DNA of 8,622 nucleotides from an uncultured bacterium (GTDB taxonomy: Bacteria; Bacillota_I; Bacilli_A; RF39; UBA660), in the NCBI GenBank assembly GCA_949285775.1, contig CASEAD010000042.1:1-8622 (forward strand), written 5' to 3'. A model generated the notes under the pieces. The model was given only the letters and a program-made list of their open reading frames with translations. It made no database searches and was not told the origin of the DNA. Position numbers and translations under genes: made by a program. Positions within the stretch are counted from its first letter, which is position 1. Each line of letters begins with the position of its first letter. Positions 1-7,208 of this stretch are shown here, piece by piece.

Positions 1-78
1 CTATATTATGAATTAAACCCCATAAGTAAACCTAAAACAAAAATATTAGACATAAATCATAGAAAAAATAAACAATAA
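1..78 (+). CDS. 3' end of an unidentified upstream gene (partial)
   Basis: Frame 1 is open from the left edge to a TAA at 76-78, giving 25 codons that end ...ILDINHRKNKQ. The other two forward frames hit stops within the first 16 bases. Codon choice (ATA, AGA, ACA, AAA) matches the neighbouring genes, and the stop lies 20 bases before the ychF start, a spacing typical of this operon. The tail is polar and basic and matches no family I recognise. In Bacillus-type genomes the gene before ychF is often a small DUF951 protein or a mechanosensitive channel, but nothing here supports either. It could also be chance open sequence. Confidence 0.45.
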   Translation, partial: LYYELNPISKPKTKILDINHRKNKQ

Positions 79-98
79 ATAAGAAAGGAAGTAGTAAT

Positions 99-1199
99 AT
101 GAGCTTAACAGCAGGAATAGTAGGTCTACCAAATGTAGGAAAATCAACATTATTTAACGCTATAACAAAACAAGAAATCCTAACCGCAAACTATCCATTT
201 GCAACCATAGAACCAAATGTAGGCACTGTTATCGTACCAGATAAGAGAATGGAAGAATTAGAACGTATGTATAACCCAGAAAGAACAATTCCAACAACTT
301 TTGAATTTACAGACATAGCAGGATTAGTAAAAGGTGCTTCCCTTGGCGAAGGCTTAGGCAATAAATTCTTATCACATATAAGGGAAACAGATGCCATTGT
401 TGAAGTAGTAAGATGTTTTGAAGATGATAATATAATTCACGTTGATGGAAAAGTAGATCCTATAAAAGATGTAGAAATAATAAATATTGAATTAATATTA
501 TCAGATTTGGATATAATAAATAACAGAATAAACAAAATAGGAAAAAAAGCCTTCACAACTAAAAATAAAGATGAAATAAATGAATATAACTTGCTAGCAA
601 AAATAAAAGACTCACTTGAAAAAAACATTCCTGTAAGAAATCTAAATCTCTCAGAAGAAGATAGAAAAATAATATCTTCCTTTAATTTAATAACCGCAAA
701 ACCAATAATTTATGTTGCAAATGTTAAAGAAGAAGATATTTTAAATGAAAAAAATGAATTAGTTCTCAAATTAAAAGAATATGCTAATAAAGAAAAAACT
801 GAAGTAATAACTATAAGTGCCAAAATAGAAAGTGAATTAGCCGAATTAGAACTAGAAGAAAAATTAGAGATGATGAAAGAATTAGGAATAGAAGAAAGTG
901 GTTTGTCAAAATTAATAAAAGCTACCTATAAATTATTAGGCCTAGAAACATATTTCACTGTAGGTTCTGATGAAGTAAAAGCATGGACTTTTAAAAAAGG
1001 TATGAAAGCCCCAGCATGTGCAGGCCTAATTCACACAGATTTTGAAAAAGGCTTTATAAAAGCAGAAGTAATGCGCTACCAAGACCTAATTAATTATGGC
1101 TCTGAGTTAAAAGTTAAAGAAGCCGGAAAACTTAGATTAGAAGGTAAAGAATATATTATGCAAGATGGAGATATATGTCATTTTAGATTCAATGTATAG
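99..1199 (+). CDS. ychF: Redox-regulated ATPase YchF (Obg-family, OLA1-like)
   Basis: A cytoplasmic P-loop NTPase of the Obg family; YchF/OLA1 proteins prefer ATP and associate with the ribosome. The 366-residue length is normal. The P-loop GLPNVGKST is at residues 9-17 and the G3 motif DIAG at 72-75. The G4 position reads NVKE (208-211) instead of NKxD, the family hallmark that explains ATP preference, and SAK follows at 240-242. His114 sits where the catalytic histidine of E. coli YchF lies. A TGS domain fills roughly 283-364 and ends with the typical QDGDICHFRFNV tail. The start is fixed by an AAAGGAAG ribosome site about 7 bases upstream. It is probably the first recognised gene of the run with tldD, tldE and pepF. 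I saw no clear promoter in bases 1-98, so it may be read through from upstream. Confidence 0.97.
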   Translation: MSLTAGIVGLPNVGKSTLFNAITKQEILTANYPFATIEPNVGTVIVPDKRMEELERMYNPERTIPTTFEFTDIAGLVKGASLGEGLGNKFLSHIRETDAIVEVVRCFEDDNIIHVDGKVDPIKDVEIINIELILSDLDIINNRINKIGKKAFTTKNKDEINEYNLLAKIKDSLEKNIPVRNLNLSEEDRKIISSFNLITAKPIIYVANVKEEDILNEKNELVLKLKEYANKEKTEVITISAKIESELAELELEEKLEMMKELGIEESGLSKLIKATYKLLGLETYFTVGSDEVKAWTFKKGMKAPACAGLIHTDFEKGFIKAEVMRYQDLINYGSELKVKEAGKLRLEGKEYIMQDGDICHFRFNV

Positions 1200-1213
1200 A
1201 AAAGGAGAATAAA

Positions 1214-2602
1214 ATGTTAAACAAAAACGAATTAGAAAAATATTTACAAAAATGTCTATCAACAGGAGCAGACTTCGCAGAAATATTTCAAGAAGAAAGC
1301 ATTAACAAGAACATTGCATTATCCGATAAAAAAGTTCAAAACATTCATAGTAACTTCATAAAAGGAATAGGAATTAGAATTTGCCTAAAAGATAAAACAG
1401 CCTATGGTTGTACAAATAATATTAATAATATAGATAATATAATATCAAGACTCCTTAGCAATTTCTCTAATACACCTATTAATAAAGATATAATTTTACC
1501 AGAAAAAACTATCTACAAAGATGATATAAATATTCCTCATAATAATTATTCAGTTACTGACAAAAAGAATCTATTATATACAATAGATAAAATAGCCAGA
1601 AAAGAATCAGATAAAGTAAATCAAGTAGAAATAAATCTAATAGAAAAAGACCAAAAAATCATAATTGCTAATACCAATAACCTATATATTGAAGATAATC
1701 GTACTCTAACTAGATTAGTTATCACTGCTTTCGTAAAAGAAAATGATAAGATTGAAAAGGCCTACATAGCACCAGGATTTAAAAAAGGATATGAGTTTTT
1801 AGATGACATAAATATAGAAGAGTTGACCAAAGAAACAGTACATTATGCCTTAGAAAAATTAAATGCTAAAGAGTGTCCAAGCGGAGAAATGCCAGTAATA
1901 ATAGGAAATGGCTTTGGTGGAGTAATATTTCATGAAGCCTGTGTTCACTCCTTAGAAGCAACATCTGTAGCCAAAGGAAGCTCTGTATTTAGTAATATGT
2001 TAGGGAAAACCATTGCCAGTTCAAAAGTAACAATCGCTGATGATGGTACCCTAAAACATGAATGGGGAAGCCTAAATATAGATGATGAAGGAGCACCAAC
2101 TAGAAGAAACATTTTAATAAAAGAAGGCGTTTTAACAAGTTATTTAATTGACTACATTAACAGTAGAATTATGAAGTCTCCTCCAACCTCATCTGGAAGA
2201 AGAGAATCTTATAAATACTCACCAACATCTAGAATGACTAATACATTTCTTCTTAAAGGAAAAGACAAAATTGAAGATATGATTTCAAGTATCAAATATG
2301 GACTATATGCTAAAAATTTAGGCGGAGGATCAGTAAACACCTCAACAGGAGACTTTAACTTTGCCGTAAATGAAGCTTACCTAATCGAAGATGGACAAAT
2401 TACTACACCCGTTAAAGGTGCCAGCTTAATAGGAACAGGTTCTGAAATACTAAAAAGAGTATCTATGGTAAGTGACGATTTAGAACTAGGAGCAGGAATG
2501 TGTGGAAGTATAAGTGGAAATATTCCCGTAACAGTAGGCCAACCAACTATAAAAGTTGATAAAATATTAGTAGGAGGAAAAGGAGAAAAAGTTAATGTAT
2601 AA
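1214..2602 (+). CDS. tldD: Metalloprotease TldD (catalytic subunit)
   Basis: The zinc-bearing subunit of the TldD/TldE protease, which cleaves unfolded peptides and, in some bacteria, matures modified peptides such as microcin B17. The motif HEACVH at residues 240-245 is the HExxxH signature, with His240 and His245 as ligands and Glu241 as catalytic base. Cys430 in GMCGSISGNIPV matches the cysteine that supplies the third zinc ligand in E. coli TldD. The 462-residue length is close to E. coli (about 481). The start follows an AAAGGAG site at 1201-1207, 14 bases after the ychF stop. The 3' end overlaps tldE by 8 bases, which implies coupled translation of the two partners. All catalytic residues are present, so it should be active. 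No precursor peptide gene lies nearby, so a general peptide-turnover role is the safer guess. Confidence 0.96.
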   Translation: MLNKNELEKYLQKCLSTGADFAEIFQEESINKNIALSDKKVQNIHSNFIKGIGIRICLKDKTAYGCTNNINNIDNIISRLLSNFSNTPINKDIILPEKTIYKDDINIPHNNYSVTDKKNLLYTIDKIARKESDKVNQVEINLIEKDQKIIIANTNNLYIEDNRTLTRLVITAFVKENDKIEKAYIAPGFKKGYEFLDDINIEELTKETVHYALEKLNAKECPSGEMPVIIGNGFGGVIFHEACVHSLEATSVAKGSSVFSNMLGKTIASSKVTIADDGTLKHEWGSLNIDDEGAPTRRNILIKEGVLTSYLIDYINSRIMKSPPTSSGRRESYKYSPTSRMTNTFLLKGKDKIEDMISSIKYGLYAKNLGGGSVNTSTGDFNFAVNEAYLIEDGQITTPVKGASLIGTGSEILKRVSMVSDDLELGAGMCGSISGNIPVTVGQPTIKVDKILVGGKGEKVNV

Positions 2603-3863
2603 AGAATTATTTAATAATGCCAAGCAAAATGACTTACATAATTTTCAAATTATGGAAATAACAACTGAAGAATTAGATATAGAAATATTTAATAATCAAA
2701 TAGATAAATTTGAAACCTCAGATATTACTAAATATATAGTAAGTGCAAACTATAACAATAAAGATGTAAGAATAATTACAGAAGAACTAAATAATGATAT
2801 CATTAATCTAATTAAAGAACAATCAGAATATATTGATATTGAAACTTCTAATGATAGAATAGCTTTAGAAGATATAAAAGAAACTAATACATATAAAATA
2901 AATAATCCAAGTAAAATAATAGAAAGAATGTTAAACTTAATAACCCTAAAAAATAAATATCCAAACATAAAAGAAATAAAAAGTTATTACACAGAATTAA
3001 TTACCAAACGAAAAATAATAACGATTGAAAATGAACTCTACGATATAAAAAAAGAAACATCTTTTTCTACAGAAGTAACAGTTACTGAAAATAATAATAA
3101 TTCTACTTCCTATAAGTCAAAAATAATAACAGATGATAGTGATATAAATATAGAAGAGTTAACCGAAGAAACCATAATAAACGCAACTGATAAATTACAT
3201 TATAAAGAAATTACTAATGGAACATATAAAGTAATACTAACAAGCGAAGTAATGGGAAGTATATTAAGATACTTCATAGACTTATTTTCCGCAGATAAAA
3301 TTCAAAAGGATACATCACTATTAGTAGGAAAACAAAAGAAAAAAGTATTTTCTAATAAAATTACCATAGTAGAAGACCCAAATAATACAAAACTACTAGG
3401 AAAAAGATTATTTGATAACACAGGTAAAAAAACATACTATAAAGAAATAGTTAAAAATGGCCTTTTTATCCAACCACTATATGACAGCAAAACCGCTAAA
3501 ATAGATAACGCAGAACTAACAGGAAACGATTATGGAGAAATAAGCGTAAGAAACATGTACATACTACCTGGAAGCACTACTAAAGAAGAACTAATAACAA
3601 AAGTAGATAAAGGAATATTAATTGACTCTGTAGGAGGACTACATTCCGGAATAAACCCTATTAATGGGAATATCTCTATTCAATCAGAAGGATACTATAT
3701 AGAAAATGGTAAAAAGAAATATGCTTCCAAACTATTTATATTAGTAACAAATATAATGGAACTACTAAATAATGTCATAGATATTAGCAATAATATAGAA
3801 TTCTATTACCAAGATACCGCATCCCCAGACTTATTACTTGATAATATAAAAATATCTAAATAA
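2595..3863 (+). CDS. tldE: TldE/PmbA, non-catalytic partner of TldD
   Basis: A 422-residue member of the U62/PmbA_TldD family and the partner of the preceding gene. The region equivalent to the TldD zinc helix reads LTSEVMGSILRYF (about 215-227), so HExxxH is absent, as expected for TldE. The C-terminal part keeps family features such as LTGNDYGEISVRN (308-320), VGGLHSGINPINGNISIQSEG (346-366) and a final QDTASPDLLLDNIKI. It is slightly shorter than E. coli PmbA (about 450) and its first half is rich in Asn, Ile and Lys, in keeping with AT pressure. The ATG overlaps the tldD stop region by 8 bases, with AAGGAG at 2580-2585 inside tldD. The partner contributes to the substrate path of the heterodimer but has no protease centre of its own. 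Confidence 0.93.
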   Translation: MYKELFNNAKQNDLHNFQIMEITTEELDIEIFNNQIDKFETSDITKYIVSANYNNKDVRIITEELNNDIINLIKEQSEYIDIETSNDRIALEDIKETNTYKINNPSKIIERMLNLITLKNKYPNIKEIKSYYTELITKRKIITIENELYDIKKETSFSTEVTVTENNNNSTSYKSKIITDDSDINIEELTEETIINATDKLHYKEITNGTYKVILTSEVMGSILRYFIDLFSADKIQKDTSLLVGKQKKKVFSNKITIVEDPNNTKLLGKRLFDNTGKKTYYKEIVKNGLFIQPLYDSKTAKIDNAELTGNDYGEISVRNMYILPGSTTKEELITKVDKGILIDSVGGLHSGINPINGNISIQSEGYYIENGKKKYASKLFILVTNIMELLNNVIDISNNIEFYYQDTASPDLLLDNIKISK

Positions 3864-3877
3864 AGGAATGATTAATT

Positions 3878-5677
3878 ATGAATAGAAATGAAATTGAAGA
3901 AAGATATAAATGGAATTTGTCAATAATCTATAATAATATAGACGATTTTAATAAAGATTATAATGAAGCAAAACAAAGAATAAATTTATTCTCTAAATAT
4001 GAATCAAAAATGAAAGAATCCGCTACTGAGTTTTATAATACCATTGATGAATATTATAAAATTTCAAGAATATTAGATAAGTTATCAGCTTATACAAATC
4101 TATTATTTGATGAAGATACCTCTAACAACAATAACCAAGCTCTAAAAGGAAAAATAGATAATTTATATGATGAATTTGTAAAAACAACCTACTTTATCAC
4201 CCCAACAATACTAAAGAAAGATTATTCAGAAATAGAACAATACTATAAAGAAGTACCTAAACTTAAAGATTATGAAATAATCCTAAAAAATGAATTTCGC
4301 TATAAAGACCATACCCTAAGTGATACAGAAGAAAAATTACTATCAAAAATATCCAAAATATTAAATAACAATTATGAAACATATGAATTATTAAAAGACT
4401 CAGATCTAAAATTTTCCAATATAACTGATGAAGAAGGAAATACAGTAGAACTAACCAGTAGCAACTACTCAATATATATAGAGTCTCCTGATAGAAGAGT
4501 AAGAAAAGACGCTTTTACCACCCTATATGCCACATACAAACAATTTATAAATACATTTGCTTCTACTATTAAAGGAAATATTAATGAAAATATAACAATA
4601 TCTAGAATAAAAAAATATAATTCAACAATAGAATGGTGTCTATATGCTGATGAACTAGATACAAGTATTTACAATAACTTAATTAAGACCGTAAATAAAA
4701 ATATGAATATCTTATTTAAATACTATGATCTAAAAAAACAAATCCTAAATCTAAATGAATTACACCTATATGACATATATACCCCAATAATAAAAGATTA
4801 TGATAAAAAATACCCATTTGATAATGCTAAAGAAACAGTTATATCTGCCTTAAGCATCTTAGGAGACGACTATATCAATACACTAAAACAAGGCTTAGAG
4901 AATAGATGGATTGATGTCTATCCCACTAAAGCTAAAAGAACAGGTGGATACTCAGGAGGCTCATACGACACATATCCCTATATATTATTAAACTACCAAG
5001 ATAAATATAGCGATATGTCAACCTTAGCTCACGAATTAGGTCATTCAATGCATAGCTATTACGCTAAAGAATTTAATCCATACCAATATGGCAGTTATAC
5101 TATCTTTGTAGCGGAAGTAGCAAGTACTGTAAATGAGTTGCTTTTAGCCAAATATTTACTTAATAACAGTAAAGATAGTAAAGAAAAATTATCTATCTTA
5201 GATAACCTAATGACACTATTTAAATCAACAATCTATAGACAAACAATGTTTGCTGAATTTGAACAAGATATATATAATGATGCTGAAAATGATATAACCT
5301 TAACTGCTGATTATTTATCAGATAAGTATTATAAATTAAACCAAAAATATTTTGGACCAAACGTTATCGTAGATAAAGAGATAAAATATGAATGGGCAAA
5401 AATTCCGCATTTCTATTATAATTTCTATGTTTATAAATATGCTACTGGTCTATCTGCAGCATGTCATATAGTTAGTGACATCTTAGAAGGTAAAGAAAAT
5501 GCAGTTGAAAACTATAAAGCTTTCCTTAAATGTGGAAAAACCAAAAACCCAATCGATTCCTTGAAATTAGCAGGAGTAGATCTTAACAATCCCGAAGTAA
5601 TAGAGTCAGCATTACAAATGTTTGATGAAACAATTAAGCAATTTAAAACAATCTATAATAACCTAAACAATAATTAA
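3878..5677 (+). CDS. pepF: Oligoendopeptidase F (M3B metallopeptidase)
   Basis: A cytoplasmic zinc endopeptidase that cuts short oligopeptides, in the thimet/PepF family (M3). The active site HELGH is at residues 385-389 (His385, Glu386, His389), with Glu413 in VAEVAST as the third zinc ligand. The conserved HFYYNFYVYKYATG segment from His511 carries the substrate-stabilising His/Tyr residues. The GGYSGGSYDTYPYILLNY segment before the active site is typical of PepF. Its 599 residues equal the usual family length, and no signal peptide is visible. The start lies 14 bases after tldE and has AAGGA at 3863-3867, a somewhat weak ribosome site. It is the last gene of the peptidase run and ends before the hairpin at 5683-5713. 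It probably acts on peptides released by TldD/TldE or imported from outside. Confidence 0.96.
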   Translation: MNRNEIEERYKWNLSIIYNNIDDFNKDYNEAKQRINLFSKYESKMKESATEFYNTIDEYYKISRILDKLSAYTNLLFDEDTSNNNNQALKGKIDNLYDEFVKTTYFITPTILKKDYSEIEQYYKEVPKLKDYEIILKNEFRYKDHTLSDTEEKLLSKISKILNNNYETYELLKDSDLKFSNITDEEGNTVELTSSNYSIYIESPDRRVRKDAFTTLYATYKQFINTFASTIKGNINENITISRIKKYNSTIEWCLYADELDTSIYNNLIKTVNKNMNILFKYYDLKKQILNLNELHLYDIYTPIIKDYDKKYPFDNAKETVISALSILGDDYINTLKQGLENRWIDVYPTKAKRTGGYSGGSYDTYPYILLNYQDKYSDMSTLAHELGHSMHSYYAKEFNPYQYGSYTIFVAEVASTVNELLLAKYLLNNSKDSKEKLSILDNLMTLFKSTIYRQTMFAEFEQDIYNDAENDITLTADYLSDKYYKLNQKYFGPNVIVDKEIKYEWAKIPHFYYNFYVYKYATGLSAACHIVSDILEGKENAVENYKAFLKCGKTKNPIDSLKLAGVDLNNPEVIESALQMFDETIKQFKTIYNNLNNN

Positions 5678-5682
5678 CCAAA

Positions 5683-5713
5683 AAAGAGATATGCACCTAA
5701 AACATATCTCTTT
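5683..5713. terminator. Bidirectional terminator between convergent pepF and membrane-protein gene
   Basis: A perfect 11-bp inverted repeat, AAAGAGATATG (5683-5693) and CATATCTCTTT (5703-5713), flanks a 9-base loop. On the minus strand the stem runs into a six-T tract (complement of A 5680-5685), a good intrinsic terminator for the leftward gene. On the plus strand the stem ends in CTTT followed by ATAATTATT, a weaker U-tract. It lies exactly in the 40-base gap between two converging stop codons. Confidence 0.85.
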
Positions 5714-5717
5714 ATAA

Positions 5718-6134
5718 TTATTCTAATACACTAGTCAAATCAATAACCTTTCCCATTACATTAGTACCAACACCACTTTCAGGATCAATAGTATAATAAT
5801 CCCAAGTAGAATTATGATCATTATTGAAACTATATAATTGAATAACTACCATCCCACTATCATCTAATATAGAACTAACTAAAGGAGGCCTTTCACCATA
5901 ATTAATTTCATAATAATCCAAAGCCCTCTCTTCCAATTCTTCAACTGAATATTCCCCATTACTAGAAATATTTTCCACGGTATCCCTATCATCTAAATTG
6001 GTATACTCTTCCTGACTATTATTAATATTATCATGCAAACTATTATTACCATTATAAACAAAATAAATACTTATACCAAGCAACAATACTATTAATATAA
6101 TTACCCCACCAATAAATACTTTATTACTTCTCAT
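5718..6134 (-). CDS. Small membrane-anchored protein with extracytoplasmic C-terminal domain, function unknown
   Basis: A 138-residue protein of unknown function. After a short basic start (MRSNK), residues 6-27 form one strong membrane helix. A polar, acidic, Asn-rich linker spans about 28-60, and a compact domain fills about 62-138. The chain has no cysteine, so it is not a lipoprotein; the positive-inside rule places the C-terminal domain outside the cell. That domain (EELEERALDYYEINYGERPP, then a VVIQLYSF strand and STWDYYTIDPESGVGT) resembles, from memory, C-terminal modules of secreted or membrane proteins in Clostridia and related gut bacteria that often end ...YTVNxxTGxGT...IDL. A TTG at 6152 would add six residues, but that codon abuts the ribosome site. 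The ATG at 6134 has GGAAGGAG at the right distance (8 bases). It is the only leftward gene in the window, with its own promoter. Confidence 0.85.
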   Translation of the reverse strand: MRSNKVFIGGVIILIVLLLGISIYFVYNGNNSLHDNINNSQEEYTNLDDRDTVENISSNGEYSVEELEERALDYYEINYGERPPLVSSILDDSGMVVIQLYSFNNDHNSTWDYYTIDPESGVGTNVMGKVIDLTSVLE

Positions 6135-6142
6135 ATACATAA

Positions 6143-6150
6143 CTCCTTCC
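6143..6150 (-). promoter_or_regulatory. Ribosome binding site that decides the start of the membrane-protein gene
   Basis: Read on the minus strand this is GGAAGGAG. It lies 8 bases before the ATG at 6134 but only 2 bases before the ATG at 6140, and it overlaps the extension that a TTG start at 6152 would need. This supports 6134 as the true start. Confidence 0.75.
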
Positions 6151-6156
6151 AACCCA

Positions 6157-6185
6157 ATTATAACAAACTCATTTCCAAAAGTCTA
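6157..6185 (-). promoter_or_regulatory. Promoter of the leftward membrane-protein gene
   Basis: On the minus strand a perfect TATAAT (6157-6162) is preceded by TG one base upstream (TGTTATAAT), an extended -10. A -35-like TAGACT (6180-6185, four of six matches to TTGACA) stands 17 bases further up. The -10 is only about 22 bases before the chosen ATG, so the leader would be very short. Confidence 0.65.
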
Positions 6186-6209
6186 AAATTTAATATAAAT
6201 TAATAATTA

Positions 6210-6226
6210 TTACATAACTAATGTAA
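6210..6226. repeat. Inverted repeat TTACAT-N5-ATGTAA in the divergent intergenic region
   Basis: Perfect 6-base arms, TTACAT (6210-6215) and ATGTAA (6221-6226), stand 5 bases apart, the size of a dimeric repressor site. It lies 24 bases upstream of the -35 of the leftward promoter and about 70 bases upstream of the rpsF promoter. In sequence this AT-rich such repeats can arise by chance, so an operator role is only a possibility. Confidence 0.3.
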
Positions 6227-6293
6227 ACTATCTAACTTACGAAACATCATCAATTATATATTAAATAAAATATAAAAAACACCAAAAAAGCCT

Positions 6294-6321
6294 TTGCTTA
6301 TAAAATAAAGTATGATATAAT
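6294..6321 (+). promoter_or_regulatory. Promoter of the rpsF-ssb-rpsR operon
   Basis: TTGCTT (6294-6299) and a perfect TATAAT (6316-6321) are 16 bases apart, with TG one base before the -10 (TGATATAAT), an extended -10. The transcript would start near 6328, right at the first hairpin of the leader. Confidence 0.75.
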
Positions 6322-6327
6322 ACCTAA

Positions 6328-6375
6328 AGAGCGAAAGCTCCTTGCCTGAAAAGGCCGATAGACCAAAAGGAGGTG
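6328..6375 (+). ncRNA. Structured rpsF leader, probable S6:S18-binding autoregulatory RNA
   Basis: The roughly 53-base leader packs two hairpins, both with GAAA (GNRA) tetraloops: GAGC-GAAA-GCTC (6329-6340) and GCCT-GAAA-AGGC (6344-6355). CCG (6355-6357) directly follows the second stem. CTCCTT (6338-6343) is also an exact complement of AAGGAG (6367-6372) in the ribosome site, so a long stem enclosing the second hairpin would hide the Shine-Dalgarno. Published work describes an rpsF leader motif in many bacteria, with a CCG beside a hairpin, that binds the S6:S18 complex and represses the operon. The position and elements fit that motif, but I have not aligned it to the model. The 5' hairpin competes with the sequestering stem for bases 6338-6340. 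Confidence 0.7.
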
Positions 6376-6380
6376 TAATA

Positions 6381-6671
6381 ATGAAAAAATATGAAATTAT
6401 GTTCATCGTAAGACCAGATATAGAAGAAGATGCAAGAAAAAATACAGTTAAATCACTAGAAAAAGTATTAACTGATAACAACGCTACTATTACATTATCA
6501 AAAGAATTAGGACAAAAAGAATTTGCATATGTTATAAAGAAGTTTAAATCTGGATACTATTACTTATACAATATTGAAATAAGTGATGATGCAGGAGTTA
6601 AAGAATTTGACCGTATTGCAGGAATCGATGAAAATATTGTTAGACATTTAATCTTAAATTTAGAGAAGTAG
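6381..6671 (+). CDS. rpsF: 30S ribosomal protein S6
   Basis: A 96-residue S6, the normal length, in the small-subunit platform, where it binds 16S rRNA as a pair with S18. It opens with the family start MKKYEIMFIVRPDIEED and keeps GQKEFAYVIKKFKSGYYYLYN (44-64) and the IDENIVRHLILNL end. The ATG at 6381 has a strong AAGGAGGTG site 7 bases upstream. A TTG at 6342 would add 13 residues encoded by the leader hairpins and is rejected. It is the first gene of rpsF-ssb-rpsR; the gap to ssb is 10 bases. Confidence 0.97.
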   Translation: MKKYEIMFIVRPDIEEDARKNTVKSLEKVLTDNNATITLSKELGQKEFAYVIKKFKSGYYYLYNIEISDDAGVKEFDRIAGIDENIVRHLILNLEK

Positions 6672-6681
6672 GAGAATAAAT

Positions 6682-7194
6682 ATGAATAAAGCAATATTAA
6701 TAGGCCGATTAACTAGAGATCCAGAATTAAGATATACTAGTTCTAATCGTGCAGTTTGTCAGTTTACTATTGCTATTGATAGACCATTTACCAATCAAGG
6801 AACAGGACAAAGAGAAGCTGATTTCATTAATATAGTTGCTTGGGATAAAACAGGTGAAAACGTTGGTAAATATATGACTAAAGGAAGATTAATAGCGGTA
6901 GAAGGAAGAATACAAACAAGAAACTATGAAAATAATGAAGGTAGAAAAGTATATGTCACTGAAGTAGTTGCAAATAACGTTCAATTTTTAGAATCAAAAA
7001 ATACTGCAACCAATAGTAACGCATTCAATTCAATGCCAGAGCCACCAATGGAAAAAACACCATATGACTTTGCAAATGATAACAGTGATAGCAAACTACA
7101 ACCAACACCTACAGAAACAGCAGATGTTGAAAAAGATCCATTTGCAGCCTTTGGCGAAGAGATCGAAATTAGTGATAATGACCTACCATTCTAA
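6682..7194 (+). CDS. ssb: Single-stranded DNA-binding protein
   Basis: A 170-residue SSB that coats single-stranded DNA during replication, repair and recombination. The OB-fold spans about 1-105 (MNKAILIGRLTRDPELRYTS; FINIVAWDKTGENVGKYMTKG; IAVEGRIQTRNYEN). A flexible, low-complexity linker follows at about 106-160. The acidic tip ISDNDLPF, which recruits partner proteins, is intact. The length matches the Bacillus SsbA type and differs from the shorter competence SsbB. GGAG at 6671-6674 overlaps the rpsF stop region and sits 7 bases before the ATG. It lies between two ribosomal genes, the conserved Bacillota order, so its level is tied to ribosomal protein synthesis. Confidence 0.97.
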   Translation: MNKAILIGRLTRDPELRYTSSNRAVCQFTIAIDRPFTNQGTGQREADFINIVAWDKTGENVGKYMTKGRLIAVEGRIQTRNYENNEGRKVYVTEVVANNVQFLESKNTATNSNAFNSMPEPPMEKTPYDFANDNSDSKLQPTPTETADVEKDPFAAFGEEIEISDNDLPF

Positions 7195-7208
7195 AAAAGG
7201 AGGATATT

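Noticed and set aside
191..628. Minus-strand open frames inside ychF
   Set aside because: Shadows of a well-supported gene; no ribosome site, promoter or family resemblance. The same holds for minus-strand frames inside tldE, pepF and the lipid kinase gene.
3094..3110. AAT repeat in tldE as a possible phase-variable tract
   Set aside because: It is only a few in-frame Asn codons; unit changes would add or remove Asn without breaking the frame.
1214..5677. Modified-peptide (microcin-like) biosynthesis cluster based on TldD/TldE
   Set aside because: No precursor peptide, modification enzyme or exporter is present, and TldD/TldE with PepF fit general peptide turnover.
6135..6152. Longer start (TTG 6152 or ATG 6140) for the leftward membrane protein
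   Set aside because: The GGAAGGAG site is inside or only 2 bases from these starts; ATG 6134 has the proper 8-base spacing.
6342..6380. Extended rpsF start at TTG 6342
   Set aside because: The extra 13 codons cover the leader hairpin and the ribosome site itself; ATG 6381 gives the exact S6 N-terminus with good spacing.
6254..6481. Minus-strand open frame with hydrophobic product overlapping rpsF
   Set aside because: It is antisense to the rpsF promoter, leader and 5' coding part, has no sensible ribosome site, and its hydrophobic content is what the complement of A-rich coding sequence yields.
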